Shown piece by piece: positions 1 to 10,901 of a stretch of DNA of 64,000 nt (its first letter is position 1; every line of letters starts with the position of its first letter). Location: the NCBI GenBank assembly GCA_958295665.1, contig OY282560.1, positions 145,444,091-145,508,090 of the forward strand, given 5' to 3'. A program made the position numbers and the translations under genes. The DNA comes from Tipula vernalis. Its lineage: Eukaryota > Arthropoda > Insecta > Diptera > Tipulidae. The notes beneath the pieces were generated by a model, which was not told the DNA's origin, searched no databases, and saw only the letters and a program-made list of their open reading frames with translations.

Positions 1-5
1 ACCAA

Positions 6-718
6 TTGTTTTTCAATTTAAAAAAAATTTGCTTGAAAAATGAAATTCATTTAAATCCGACGAGAATAATTTGCGATTTCGAAAAAACAGTAGTATCGTC
101 AGCATCATATTTTTTTCCGGAAACCGGTTTCAAGGGATGTTTATTTCATTTCGCCAAAATTATATTTCCGAAAGATCCAAAAAGAAAGGTTGGTACACAA
201 GTATGGGAACGTCGAATCTTTTTCAATGCAAATTAGAATGATAAAAAGCCTAGCTAAAAGCTACCGTGCCAAACTATGAAGTTGCTGCGTATTATGCCAG
301 TTTGTCCAATGGGTATAATGACACAGATGTCAAAAGAATTGGATCATGGTTCAAGGAAAATTACATCGGCAATGGCAACCGAGCACTAAGATATAAACCT
401 GAATTCTGGTCTATAGCAGACTCAGGAAATGATACTGAATGCTTCCCTTGAACGCAAAATAGTGTGGAGGCCTGGCACCGTCGTTTAAAAGTTGTGTTCG
501 GTCAACGACATGCGGGTGTTTATAAAATAATAGAGAATCTAGCAAAGGAAGCGATTTTGGCAAAGCTTAGAATTGAACAACTTAAATCTGGTATCCAGTT
601 TCCCAAAACACGAAAGCAAATTAACAAGAATAAAAAAATACAAAGAATATTAAAGAAAAAGGCTAGACTCACTCCAATAGAATTTTTAAAAAATATTGTG
701 TATAATAAAATGATTTAA
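6..718 (+). pseudogene. MULE transposase remnant, 3' part
   Basis: Three reading-frame pieces (6-236, 266-451, 464-718) together resemble the catalytic and C-terminal part of a FLYWCH/MULE transposase. The first contains RIICDFEKT and, about 25 residues on, FKGCLFHFAK, the usual MULE context of a catalytic Asp followed by a C-x-x-H motif. The third contains NSVEAWHRRLKVVFG, typical of the region with the last acidic residue, and ends in a lysine-rich tail with a stop at 716-718. Stops and frameshifts separate the pieces, so it is dead. The 5' part lies outside the window. Family assignment is from motif recognition only. Confidence 0.7.
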
Positions 719-765
719 TATTAATTTTCCGTCTATGTTATTTTTCAATACTATTTTTTAATTTG

Positions 766-885
766 CAAGATTTTGTAATACGAGGTTTTGTAATGTGAGA
801 TTTTATAATGCGAGATTTTATAATGCGGGATTTTGTAATGCGAGATTTTGTAATACGAGATCTGGTAATGCAAGATTTTGGAGTG
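766..885. repeat. 15-bp minisatellite, 8 units
   Basis: Eight consecutive 15-bp units of the form cgagattttgtaatg, each with 0-4 changes, run without gaps. They lie just downstream of the MULE remnant and end in a short unique segment beginning gtgctcccattt. A related but messier stretch follows the second MULE scrap near 51,040-51,100, so the repeat may belong to the terminal region of that MULE family (inference). Confidence 0.85.
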
Positions 886-904
886 CTCCCATTTCGGGTT
901 GCAG

Positions 905-1429
905 TTATAGAGACTAAAAAGCTATGGAGGAATTTAAAATATGCATTCGTAAAATATTGTAATCAAATTAATTTGGGGGAACCATAAGGTTCCAAGCTAA
1001 AGCAAAAAGTGGGTGTTATACCACATTAAATCGTTTTAAATTCGTTTTGTGGAAAACTCAAAGTAAGAATCTATGGCTTTTTTTTTAAAATAATTAATTT
1101 GAATATTTTACTTTGTCTTTATACCTATTACAGAACCCTTCGGTTAACATTTCGGATATTAAATGGATTGACACTTCCAGGACAGCACCAGCGCCAAAGA
1201 AGATAAGGAAAAATGTTGACTCTCAATTTGAGATACCTAAGATTCAAAAGGAAAAAATCACCTCTTTGGAGATCTTACTTTTGTCTTTGTTTCCACGATA
1301 CGATTCACTCCATTCGTATCAGAAGTTTTATTATTTTTTTACGTCAGTGATTGAAAACAAATCTGCTCATAACATTGAATATTGAAACTCTAGATTTTCT
1401 TCAGTTATACACACCAATTAGCAAATAAA
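905..1429 (+). pseudogene. MADF/BESS-like protein remnant
   Basis: The clearest part is an open segment at 1134-1385 whose last third (LEILLLSLFPRYDSLHSYQK) resembles a BESS motif, the short interaction motif at the C-terminus of insect MADF-BESS proteins. It is preceded by a good splice acceptor (ctattacag, ending 1133). A matching donor (gtaag) lies at 1063, which would give a 71-bp intron. The upstream segment near 910-990 reads ETKKLWRNLKYAFVKYC, like part of a MADF/Myb helix, but that frame carries stops before the donor. AATAAA signals lie at 1424 and just beyond. It runs tail to tail with the Harbinger transposase remnant. PIF/Harbinger elements normally carry a Myb/MADF-like second gene, so this may be that partner rather than a host exon. 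Confidence 0.4.
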
Positions 1430-1487
1430 TTTCTTATCGATGTGAAAAATAAATGCTTATCGATGTGTGTTGCTGGTTGATTCTTCT

Positions 1488-1850
1488 TTCCACCATTCGT
1501 CTAGCTCGACTTAATCTAAAAATGAATATGGAATTTTATTGGAAATTATTTAACTGACCTGTAATTAAAAATTCTTTTTTGTGTTCCAAGTTCTTACCGG
1601 AGTAAGGGTCTCATTATATTTTTTTAAGCCGAGTTTGCCGAAAATAATTCTTTCCCAAAGTTAGAATTTTGAACAATTGTAGAAGTCGCCGTTGAACCAT
1701 AAGCTCCCACGTCAACATTTATAAAACGATAATCAGCATCTACTAGCGTCATCAGAAGAACCTAGATCCACTATGTTTGGGAGCAAACATTCTATATGCT
1801 TCCCGTCAAGTTCACCTAAACAATTATTAAAGTTCCATTTATGTAAAAAG
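1488..1850 (-). pseudogene. PIF/Harbinger transposase remnant
   Basis: Minus-strand translation in shifting frames gives the ordered hallmarks of a HARBI1-type DDE transposase: WNFNNCLGELDGKHIEC near 1775-1835 (the GAIDGKH catalytic-Asp block), LVDADYRFINVDVGAYGS near 1690-1748 (the second Asp block), and FRLSRARRMVEE near 1490-1525 (the block leading into the last Glu). Between them are stops, frameshifts and missing sequence, so the copy is inactive. No clear terminal inverted repeats were found. The family call is firm because all three blocks occur in the right order and spacing class. Confidence 0.8.
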
Positions 1851-2637
1851 TTATTACCAGTTTCAACATATTTATCCCCTCGCCCCTCGACTCTGACGTA
1901 CAGTCACTGGCTAAAATCCGTCTCAGGTAAGACTTTTGTCTTAGTTAAGACGCATTCCATATTCTACAAGAAATCTTACCTGTCATTGGTCCTAGACCGA
2001 CAATTTTGTTGGTCTTAATGGTCTTACTTTGACATTGATTCAAATGATGTCGCTTTTACAATAAAGTGCCACAGTTAAATGTGTTTGTTTATATATTTTC
2101 CAATAGTGAAAATATTTCAAAATACAAATTAAAGCTGAACAAATAATGATCAAAGGTAAACATTGGCATTTGACAGGTATAGACAATTTTTGGAGAATTT
2201 GCAACCAAAAAATTAAAACCGCTATACAACCAGAATACCAAAATAATCTTTAGTCTTAAAAAAAGTCTTTTCAAAAAACATCTTAGCTAACACAGACTTA
2301 GAAGTTTTAACGTCAGAATTGGGGGGTTAGACTTTTGGATAGTTGAAGGCATTGTGACCTTTATCATCCGGTTTATTATCGCCTTTAAATTTTTTTTTTA
2401 CTGTTTTTGCGACTGTTAACTCCCCTAAACAAAAGTAGAAGCTTAATGCACGAAAGCTTGATCTTATCACTAGGTACCAAAACGTAAATAAAGTTTTGTT
2501 AAATTAACTTTCCTCATATTACCTTCGGGTTTTTTTTATAATGCGCAAGTATAGGTTCACAATACAGCGGGCTTATTTCGTTTAGTTTCTTAACTGCATC
2601 TGATTTTGTAGATTCATTATCTCTACATATGTGTACA
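1851..2637. other. no gene recognised
   Basis: AT-rich sequence. The part near 1,840-1,900 may still belong to the Harbinger remnant. Short motifs around gtaagac/gtcttac recur at 1925-2030 and 2250-2350 and could be the worn inverted ends of a small element, but I could not pair them convincingly. Confidence 0.4.
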
Positions 2638-2722
2638 TTATTATTATTATTGATTGAAGGGCCATGTGGGCGATAAGCCACTTCGCACCGCGACCTAAAA
2701 GATCTATTGTGCTGGACCCTAC

Positions 2723-4085
2723 TTAATTATCCGTCCATTCAATATTCAGGCTCTTAATGAATCTGATAATACTACTGGCCGGTACAAGATACATACTATC
2801 CGGGCTCATTGTTCTCCCTCCTAGATGTTGCAGTCTTTGCTGGAAAATGGCTGGGCAATGGCACAGAACATGTTCCGCTGATTCCGCTTCCAGATCGCAG
2901 AAGCGGCAATTATCTGTCGTACTTAGGCCCATCTTCTTAAGGTGATACTTTAAGGGGACATGACCTGTGAGGAAGCCAGTAAGCAGCCTCAACTCAGGTT
3001 TCCTAAGTTCAAGACACTCCTTAACCCTGACAGACGAAGGTGATATACATTTCTTCGCCTGTCGTAAACCTGGAATTCTGCGCTAGTAGGAGGACTTTTG
3101 AACAACTTCCCAGCGTTTTACCGCTGCTCTAAGGTGTCCCTTAGTGACGCCGCAGAAGGGTTCTGGTCCAATAAATGGAGAGGCAGAACCCATACGGGCG
3201 AGGCCATCAGCTGCCTCATTTCCTTCGATTCCAGTATGACCTGGCACCCACATAAGTGTTACCTTATTTGAGCCTGTCAGATGTTTAATAACCTTCAGAC
3301 AATCCCATACCAGCTTTGACTCAACGGTACAAGACTTAAGAGCTTTTAAGGCCGATTGGCTGTCTGATACAATATAAATCTTTGCATCGTTTAGGCCTTT
3401 TGCTATGCCTATCCTAGCGCAAAGTTCTATAGCATGTACTTCTGCTTGAAAAACGGTAGCATTTGTACCCAAGGACTTCGAGAGGGTAGTGCCACTCCCG
3501 TGTATTCTTATCCTCGCCCCATCTTCCGTTTTTGATCCATCTGTAAACCATATCATGGACTCTCTCTCAAAGGATGGTCCACCTGCCCTCCACATATCCC
3601 GGTCAGGTAACCTAACACAGAATGGTTTGTGGAAGTCCAGTTTAGCTGGCATACAGTCGGAAGGCATTCCTATGGTAGGGTCTGTCTGAAATTCCTTAAG
3701 GATTTCCAGATGACCCACCATATTGCCTGGTTTTATATTTCCTTCCGCCTGCATTTTCAGTGCCATAATTGCAGCATCCTTTTTAATATGCAGGTGTAAC
3801 GGTGTCAGTCCTAGAAGTCCACCGCCGCGGTTGGACATGACTTCATTGAGCCCGTAACGCCGATGCAGGCTACACGCTGAACCTTATTCAATAAGGTTTG
3901 CGTTGCCTTCTGCTCAGTTTTAGGCCACCATACAACCGATGCTTAGGTAACCATAGGTCTAATGATTGTAAGAAATGACCAGTAGATCATTTTTGGTTGT
4001 AGTCCACAAGTACGCCCATAGAGTCTTTGACAGGCCCAGAAAGCCTTTGTGGCTCTATTTTGAACTTTCAACAAATGTTGGTTCC
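2723..4085 (-). pseudogene. LOA LINE ORF2, 3' part (RNase H)
   Basis: This continues ORF2 beyond the BEL/Pao insertion. Residues just inside the junction resume the thumb region (NRATKAFWACQRLYG). Then comes an RNase H domain with its acidic set visible: IWFTDGSK, AEVHAIELC, IVSDSQSALKAL and WVPGHTGIEGNEAADGLA. The C-terminal segment (2723-2992) holds CRFC...HVLCHC, a CCHC-like motif seen in this group. A TAA near 3,940 and a TAG at 3083-3085 break the otherwise continuous frame. RNase H would remove RNA from the RNA:DNA hybrid during target-primed reverse transcription. Confidence 0.85.
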
Positions 4086-4734
4086 TGTTGCGGGATAAAT
4101 GATTGCAGCTATTTGTCTCATGAAATTTTCCGAAATATCAAAATATTAATTAAAACAGCGATTTTTTTTTATTCCAATTTGCAGCTTAAACTTTATAATT
4201 TATTAACAAAAATTATATTATTTTACTGTGCACAGCTCTCAATCTCAAATCAAAGTGAAAGATTTTTTTTTATATAATTTTCTAAATAGCCGCGAAAGGT
4301 CATAAAAAACAAAACAGCGGCAAATCACTCCATAATTAAATTGTTAAAATTACAAAAAGAAAATTATATTAAAAGGGAGATGGCAGTATTTGTTAATCAC
4401 TCTATCGATAACAATAAGATGGTAGTGCGATCAACAAATACCTGTACAATAAATATCGATAACTTTACGGTTGACCGGTTCATCGATTGAATGTCAAATA
4501 CTTGTAAACACAGTGACTGTCAATGGAGTGATAATACCAGGTAAACAAAATATTTTTATAAATTAAATTCATGATAATACTAATTAAATACAATTCAATT
4601 TTAGATAAATAAATAAACTATATAGTGATGAAATCAATTATACAAGATAAGTTTTATAACTAAATCAAAATTCAATGCAATTTACAATTCTTTTTTTTTC
4701 TAATTTCCATTTTAGATCAAAATGATCCTGAACA
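4086..4734 (-). repeat. 3' LTR of BEL/Pao element
   Basis: 649 bp, matching 10247-10896 base for base as far as I could read, except for one T fewer in the run near 4691. On the element strand it begins tgttcaggatc and ends cccgcaaca. The polyprotein stop codon falls 18 bp inside it. The sequence immediately upstream (4735 onwards) is only mildly purine-rich on the element strand, so a classical polypurine tract is not obvious. Confidence 0.95.
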
Positions 4735-7700
4735 TCCCGCGTCCGTTGGCTCAACAGAGCCAGAAGACAGCAAAATACAAATTTTCGTTATTGGTCGTTT
4801 TATTTCTCCGAGTTTAGTTCTGATGTACACGACTCGGACTAGCCCATCTTGTCCTGGAACTGTTTTGACAATACGTCCCATAAGCCATTTCGTTGGTGGT
4901 GTATCTTTATCCATCACAACTACAAGATCACCAGACTTTGGATTGTTCGTAGTAGATTTCCATTTCGTGCGTTGTTGTAGTGTTAGTAGATATTCCTTGT
5001 TCCATTTTACCCAAAAATGCTGAACCATTCGCTGAATGTGTTGCCAACGCGATAATCGATTCTCCTTAACGTCTAGCAGGTTCGGTTCGGGTAACAACGT
5101 AAGTGCATGACCAATTAGAAAGTGTCCAGGTGTTAGCGGCTCCAATTCTTCTGAAGATATTTCACACAGTGGTCGCGAATTAAGAATGGCTTCAATTTGG
5201 ACTAGCAACGTCGTCATTTCTTCAAATGTCAACAGCGTCTCACCCACTACTCGTTTTAAGTAATATTTACAGGACTTTATTCCCGCTTCCCATAGGCCTC
5301 CAAAATGAGGGGCGCCAGGAGGAATTAAGTGCCATTCAATGTTGTTGTTGTTTATGTATCTCATTACAGCTGCATCCTTGGAGAGCATCATTAGGTTTCT
5401 TCGAAGATCTCGTTGTGCGCCCACGAAGTTAGTACCATTGTCACTATAAATATGGCCACATATACCTCGCCGTGCGTGAAATCGACGTAGAGCTGCCAGG
5501 AATGCTTCGGTAGTCATATCGCTGACTAACTCCAAATGTACAGCCTTTGTAGCCATACAAACGAAAAGGGCTAGGTAAGCCTTGATGGTTTTAGCACCTC
5601 TCAATTTTGATGCCTTAATTAATAATGGCCCTGCATAATCTACTCCTGTAGTGAAGAAAGGTCGATGGTATGACACTCTGGGTTCCGGAAGTTGACCCAT
5701 AAGTTGCTGTTGTTGCTGCGCCTTTAAACGGATGCACCTAACACACCGCCCAATCACTCCTCTGACTTCATCTTTACATCTCAATATATGGTATTTCTGC
5801 TTTAGCGTAGAAATTAGAAGAGTGGGACCCGCATGAAAAAGTCTAAGATGTTCATCTCTTATTATTAAACTTGTCACATAATTTCTGGCTGGGAGTATAA
5901 TTGGATGCTTTACATCATAAGGCAAATCTGCGTTACCCAGCCTTCCTCCGACTCGTAATAAACCACATTTGTCTACAAATGGAAAAAGAGATGTTAATTT
6001 GGAACATTTATTGATGAATTTATTATTAGTGAGAGCACTGATTTCAGCAGCAAAGTCGCTCAGTTGCACTTGTTTAATCACAAAATTGAACGCATCGAGT
6101 TTGGCCTCATTATAAAATCTCGAGGATTCTAGGCCCATCGTAGTTCTGTGCGATGATTTATTTCGAAATAATATTAAAATTCGAGTAATTACGAATAACA
6201 CCTTCGAAAATTTGGAACAACGATCTATGAGATTCAAAAGCCAGTCGCTTTTATATTCTGTGTTTATTAATGCCACAGAATTAATCTTCTGTTCCTTTAG
6301 TGCCTGCTCCGGTAATTCGTTTGTTAGATTAATTTGGCATGTCCATTCCACCTCTGGCTTTCTCAACCAATGTGGGCCATTCCACCATAAACTAAAATTT
6401 ACTAATTGTTCCGGCAACAAGCCTCGAGAAGCGCAATCAGCTGGATTCTCTATGGATGGCACATGACGCCATTGATTGCGATTTGTATATTGCAACACAA
6501 ATGAAACTCTATTAGCTACATACGTCTGCCATCTCCTGGGACATGATGATAGCCAGTGTAGTACAATGGTTGAGTCGGTCCATAAATGGTACTTTATCAT
6601 CAGCGTATTCTTAAACATTTCTAATACGGATGTCATCAGTTTGGTTAGCAATACTGCTGCGCAGAGTTCCAGCCGAGGAATACTAACTGCTTTAATTGGC
6701 GCTACCTTTGTCTTCGCAGTTACCAAATTTATCATATAACCATTCTTAGTTTTTACCCTGCTATAGATAACGGCAGCGTAAGCCAATTCGGATGCATCGG
6801 CAAATCCATGCAATTCCAGTTCTTGACCTTCGGTGAACAGCCAGCGGTTTATACGAATATCTTCCAATTTGATCAAGGTACCTCTTATTGCTTCGTAGTT
6901 CTGAGAAATTGAATCTGGTAATAGGTCATCCCAGTCTACTCCAAGTAACCATAGTTTCTGAAATAATATTTTAATCATTATGGTCGTTGGAGACAACCAT
7001 CCAATCGGGTCAAACAACTTCGACGCTTCCGATAACATATTTCGTTTGGTTAGTCTTTTAGTTACTAGAATCACTTTAAACTGGAAGGTATCATTTACGG
7101 GAGAGTATCTTACACCAAGAACTGAAACTGCATGAGATTCTTCCTCAAAATTGATAATAGAAACGTTTCTATTGGCTTCAGGAATACTGTATAGAAGCTC
7201 GGAACTGTTGGATGCCCACTTGCGTAGATTGAATCCGCCCTTCTTCAATAAACAAACCAAATCTTTCACAATTGTTTGAGCGTCCTTTAAATTACTAGTT
7301 CCAGACATCAGATCATCAACGTAGAAATCACGTTTCACTATTTCTGCTGCCTCTGGGTATTCGGTTTGGTAATCTAATGCCAGTTGATTTAATGTTTGTG
7401 TTGCTAAGAATGGGGCGCTCGATGTGCCATACGTAACGGTCAGCAGCTTAAAAAATTGTAGCTCGTCTTGTGGATCCTTTCTCCACACAATCTTTTGGTA
7501 GTTACTATCCTTGGAACTGACCCAAATCTGCCTAAACATTTTCTCTATATCAGCCGTAAATATTATTTTATGTCTGCGAAATCTGAGTAGTAACTCTACC
7601 AAACTGGACTGCACAACTGGTCCTACCGCTAATTCATCATTTAGTGAATTACCATAAGTAGTTTTGGCTGACCCATCAAACACTACCCGCAATTTGGTGG

Positions 7701-9807
7701 TAGTGCTGTTTTCTTTTAATACTCCATGATGCGGCAAATAATATTCATCAGGGCTAGATTCGTTCGAAATCTCCATATGGCCTAGTTCTAAATATTCTTT
7801 CAGGAACTCCGTGTACTGCTTCTTGAACGAACTATCGCGTACAAATCGTTTTTCCAAACTGCCCAACCTTTTCACAGCCAGTATTTTAGAATTTCCCAGC
7901 TTCGGTGAATCTTTTCTAAACGGTAGGCTTACTATGTATCTTCCATCTGCTGATCTTTCAACGGTTCTCTGGTAATGTTCCAAACAAAATTTATCCTCTT
8001 CACTGTAGGGAGCAATATTCACGATCTCTTCGATTTCCCAAAATTTTCTGAGTGTTTGGTCGACATCAAGGTGAAGATTGATTGAAATTTGTTTATTAAC
8101 TTCATGATCAATTGGTGTTCCTGCAATCACCCATCCTAACTTCGTGTTGTGAGCCACCAGATTTGATTTCGGAAGATATTTTTTACCATCACTAATTACA
8201 TCGAAGAACAAGTCACTACCAAGAAGAACGTCAATTTTGTTATTCTTATGAAATTTAGAATCTGCTAGTTTCACTTTGACCAATTCTTGAAGGCCGTCCA
8301 CTTCACTAATTGATGGTTGATACGAGGAGATTTTTGGAACTATCAACACCTTCACCTTCGCCTCATAATGATCGTCCGGAAATCTGGATTTGATGCGTAG
8401 AGTAGTCACGCCTTTGGATACTCCTGAGTTGACATCATTAAGACCTTGTATCCATATTCTTCCTTTTGTCTTTTTAAGTCCTAGTCGTTGAAAACACTCT
8501 TCTGTAACGAAAGACGTTTGCGATCCGGAGTCAAGCAAAGCTCGACATAATTGCCATTCGCCATTATATCGTTCTACAGCTATCTGGGCAGTGGGAAGAA
8601 TTGCATTTGTCATCGAACTGGCATGACCACAAATAGTTGTTTCAGATGAAGTTGTAATTGGCTCTAAATGCAGTATCTCATGGTGTTTCTTTTGACATAA
8701 ACTACACTTTCGTCTTGATTTACATTGGTAAACCATGTGGGTATCGCTCAGACAATTATAGCATCTAGAGTGCTTCTTCACGTAATCTCTTCGCTTTTGT
8801 ATCTCCAAGCCTCGGAAACCGTCACATTCAAATAATTTGTGGTCTTTACCACAAAATGCACAAGTTACTGCCGGTGCAGTGTGCATAGACTTTGTTCGCT
8901 GTATATTTTGCTTACTTTGCGCACCCTTATTGGTTTCTGATTTAATGCCTTGTAGAGCATCCATTCGCTTATTTAACACAGCCAAAAGTTTCTCAAACGT
9001 AGGATATTTGATTTCGGAAGTTTCAAGTTTCCACATTTGCCGTGTCTCAGCATCCATCTTTTGTGTGGCTATATAAATTAGCCAAGGGTCTCGGCTTTCG
9101 GCTTCTGGACCTAGTGCCTTAAGACCGCGTACCACCTCATCACATGTATCATGTAGTCGCGCAATAGATTGTGATGTAGCTTGCGTTACCGTTGGTTGCT
9201 CAAAATAGGTTTGTATAAACGAATCAACAATGTATTGTTTTTTGTCATACCTTTTGCACAGTTTTTGATATGCCTCGATATAATTTGCGTCGTTTATTGG
9301 AAAATGTCGTACTAGTGTTAATGCCTCGCCTCTTAAAAGCCCTTTGAGATATTGGAACTTTCGGGCTGGAGAAATATTACCGTTTTCGTGCACCGTCGAT
9401 CCAAACAAGTCAAAAAAAGATTGCCATTCCTTATAGTTCCCATCAAATGGGGGAATGGTAATGCGAGGTAATCTAAAATCACTTGAACACGTTTGGGTGT
9501 TATTCAAGGTTTGATCGAGGTTCACAACAGGTGAATTATTGGCTGTACTTTTCCGCAAAGCGCCTTGCAATTTGGGTACAATAGAATAATATTGCGTATC
9601 GATGGCTTCTATATCGGTTTGTACGGTATCCGAAAGCTCGAGCGTTTGATACTCCACGTCAACAAAATCCTTGTACAATTGCTGTATTTTCTCTAACCTA
9701 ACTGTTAACTCGTCTACACTAGTATCATCTTTAATTGTGCGCGCAAAATTATCGATTCTCTTAATCTGACCCTTTATGTAGGATCGCTTTCCTTTTAGGG
9801 CTTCCAT
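4717..9807 (-). CDS. BEL/Pao Gag-Pol polyprotein
   Basis: A 1,696-residue single-frame polyprotein starting at ATG 9807. In order: Gag/DUF1759-like region (about 100-280; PPFDGNYKEWQSFFDLF); CCHC-type knuckles (C316-x2-C-x3-H-x4-C and a Cys-rich block at 349-380); aspartic protease/DUF1758 with DSG at 426-428; reverse transcriptase with TADIEKMF (Asp753) and YVDD (829-832); Pao-type RNase H (GFADAS near 1001-1006, PRLELC, WTDST near 1076-1080); integrase zinc-binding segment (H...C1355-x2-C1358); DDE core (Asp1390, Asp1456, Glu1507); and a C-terminal DUF5641-like domain. All key residues are present and there are no internal stops. As in other BEL/Pao elements there is no separate pol frame. 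No env-like ORF was seen. Confidence 0.95.
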   Translation of the reverse strand: MEALKGKRSYIKGQIKRIDNFARTIKDDTSVDELTVRLEKIQQLYKDFVDVEYQTLELSDTVQTDIEAIDTQYYSIVPKLQGALRKSTANNSPVVNLDQTLNNTQTCSSDFRLPRITIPPFDGNYKEWQSFFDLFGSTVHENGNISPARKFQYLKGLLRGEALTLVRHFPINDANYIEAYQKLCKRYDKKQYIVDSFIQTYFEQPTVTQATSQSIARLHDTCDEVVRGLKALGPEAESRDPWLIYIATQKMDAETRQMWKLETSEIKYPTFEKLLAVLNKRMDALQGIKSETNKGAQSKQNIQRTKSMHTAPAVTCAFCGKDHKLFECDGFRGLEIQKRRDYVKKHSRCYNCLSDTHMVYQCKSRRKCSLCQKKHHEILHLEPITTSSETTICGHASSMTNAILPTAQIAVERYNGEWQLCRALLDSGSQTSFVTEECFQRLGLKKTKGRIWIQGLNDVNSGVSKGVTTLRIKSRFPDDHYEAKVKVLIVPKISSYQPSISEVDGLQELVKVKLADSKFHKNNKIDVLLGSDLFFDVISDGKKYLPKSNLVAHNTKLGWVIAGTPIDHEVNKQISINLHLDVDQTLRKFWEIEEIVNIAPYSEEDKFCLEHYQRTVERSADGRYIVSLPFRKDSPKLGNSKILAVKRLGSLEKRFVRDSSFKKQYTEFLKEYLELGHMEISNESSPDEYYLPHHGVLKENSTTTKLRVVFDGSAKTTYGNSLNDELAVGPVVQSSLVELLLRFRRHKIIFTADIEKMFRQIWVSSKDSNYQKIVWRKDPQDELQFFKLLTVTYGTSSAPFLATQTLNQLALDYQTEYPEAAEIVKRDFYVDDLMSGTSNLKDAQTIVKDLVCLLKKGGFNLRKWASNSSELLYSIPEANRNVSIINFEEESHAVSVLGVRYSPVNDTFQFKVILVTKRLTKRNMLSEASKLFDPIGWLSPTTIMIKILFQKLWLLGVDWDDLLPDSISQNYEAIRGTLIKLEDIRINRWLFTEGQELELHGFADASELAYAAVIYSRVKTKNGYMINLVTAKTKVAPIKAVSIPRLELCAAVLLTKLMTSVLEMFKNTLMIKYHLWTDSTIVLHWLSSCPRRWQTYVANRVSFVLQYTNRNQWRHVPSIENPADCASRGLLPEQLVNFSLWWNGPHWLRKPEVEWTCQINLTNELPEQALKEQKINSVALINTEYKSDWLLNLIDRCSKFSKVLFVITRILILFRNKSSHRTTMGLESSRFYNEAKLDAFNFVIKQVQLSDFAAEISALTNNKFINKCSKLTSLFPFVDKCGLLRVGGRLGNADLPYDVKHPIILPARNYVTSLIIRDEHLRLFHAGPTLLISTLKQKYHILRCKDEVRGVIGRCVRCIRLKAQQQQQLMGQLPEPRVSYHRPFFTTGVDYAGPLLIKASKLRGAKTIKAYLALFVCMATKAVHLELVSDMTTEAFLAALRRFHARRGICGHIYSDNGTNFVGAQRDLRRNLMMLSKDAAVMRYINNNNIEWHLIPPGAPHFGGLWEAGIKSCKYYLKRVVGETLLTFEEMTTLLVQIEAILNSRPLCEISSEELEPLTPGHFLIGHALTLLPEPNLLDVKENRLSRWQHIQRMVQHFWVKWNKEYLLTLQQRTKWKSTTNNPKSGDLVVVMDKDTPPTKWLMGRIVKTVPGQDGLVRVVYIRTKLGEIKRPITKICILLSSGSVEPTDAGCSGSF

Positions 9808-10228
9808 TTTGAATAATATGAAAATCGTTTACAATTTCTCAACGAATAGCACTACAAATGCGTATGCACCAGAAAAAAACGTAGGAATAAGGAAGAAAGC
9901 TTTAGAGAGTATAATAAATAGTCTAAAATCACTTCACTTTAGTTTGTAATATGGTTCAATACACTTTCCACTACTAATATCAATCACTATCTATACGTGA
10001 TTTACACTAACGGATATCAATAAGCATATAGTTTATTAAATTGAAACAAATTATTTATAAATTCAACTTTATTATAAATCAATGGAAAACTAAAATGTTT
10101 TTAGAAATGTATTAAAGAAAATTATACTCAAGGTTTTTTGCTCAATTTCCTTTTTTCCTGGTGATTCCCAATCCACGTGTGCTTGAAATCTGCTTTCCAA
10201 AGAAAAAATCTGGATCTTTCTTCAATTA

Positions 10229-10245
10229 TCCGGCTCGAAGGACCA
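10229..10245 (-). other. primer-binding site, tRNA-Tyr
   Basis: On the element strand, one base after the 5' LTR, comes tggtccttcgagccgga. Its complement ends in tcgaaggacca, matching the 3' acceptor end (TCGAAGGA plus CCA) of animal tRNA-Tyr, whose 5' end begins CCTTCGA. This would prime minus-strand DNA synthesis. The tRNA identity is from knowledge of the tRNA, not from a search. Confidence 0.8.
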
Positions 10246-10246
10246 A

Positions 10247-10896
10247 TGTTGCGGGATAAATGATTGCAGCTATTTGTCTCATGAAATTTTCCGAAATATC
10301 AAAATATTAATTAAAACAGCGATTTTTTTTTATTCCAATTTGCAGCTTAAACTTTATAATTTATTAACAAAAATTATATTATTTTACTGTGCACAGCTCT
10401 CAATCTCAAATCAAAGTGAAAGATTTTTTTTTATATAATTTTCTAAATAGCCGCGAAAGGTCATAAAAAACAAAACAGCGGCAAATCACTCCATAATTAA
10501 ATTGTTAAAATTACAAAAAGAAAATTATATTAAAAGGGAGATGGCAGTATTTGTTAATCACTCTATCGATAACAATAAGATGGTAGTGCGATCAACAAAT
10601 ACCTGTACAATAAATATCGATAACTTTACGGTTGACCGGTTCATCGATTGAATGTCAAATACTTGTAAACACAGTGACTGTCAATGGAGTGATAATACCA
10701 GGTAAACAAAATATTTTTATAAATTAAATTCATGATAATACTAATTAAATACAATTCAATTTTAGATAAATAAATAAACTATATAGTGATGAAATCAATT
10801 ATACAAGATAAGTTTTATAACTAAATCAAAATTCAATGCAATTTACAATTCTTTTTTTTTTCTAATTTCCATTTTAGATCAAAATGATCCTGAACA
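10247..10896 (-). repeat. 5' LTR of BEL/Pao element
   Basis: 650 bp. On the element strand this is the upstream copy that carries the promoter. About 440 bp of non-coding leader lie between it and the polyprotein ATG. It is followed on the plus strand by GTTCC (10897-10901), the second copy of the 5-bp target duplication. Confidence 0.95.
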
Positions 10897-10901
10897 GTTC
10901 C

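Larger units (their letters stand above)
4086..10896 (-). mobile_element. intact BEL/Pao LTR retrotransposon
   Basis: A complete element of 6.8 kb. The LTRs (4086-4734 and 10247-10896) start TG and end CA in either orientation and differ visibly only by the length of one T-run. The target duplication GTTCC occurs at 4081-4085 and 10897-10901. A tRNA-Tyr primer site follows the 5' LTR, and a single open polyprotein of 1,696 codons fills the interior. Removing the element and one GTTCC restores the reading of the LINE ORF2 on both sides. Near-identical LTRs and an unbroken ORF indicate a recent, possibly still competent insertion. Confidence 0.95.

Noticed and set aside
1773..2018. Open frame on plus strand (81 codons)
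   Set aside because: Antisense to the Harbinger GAIDGKH block; no protein-like features.
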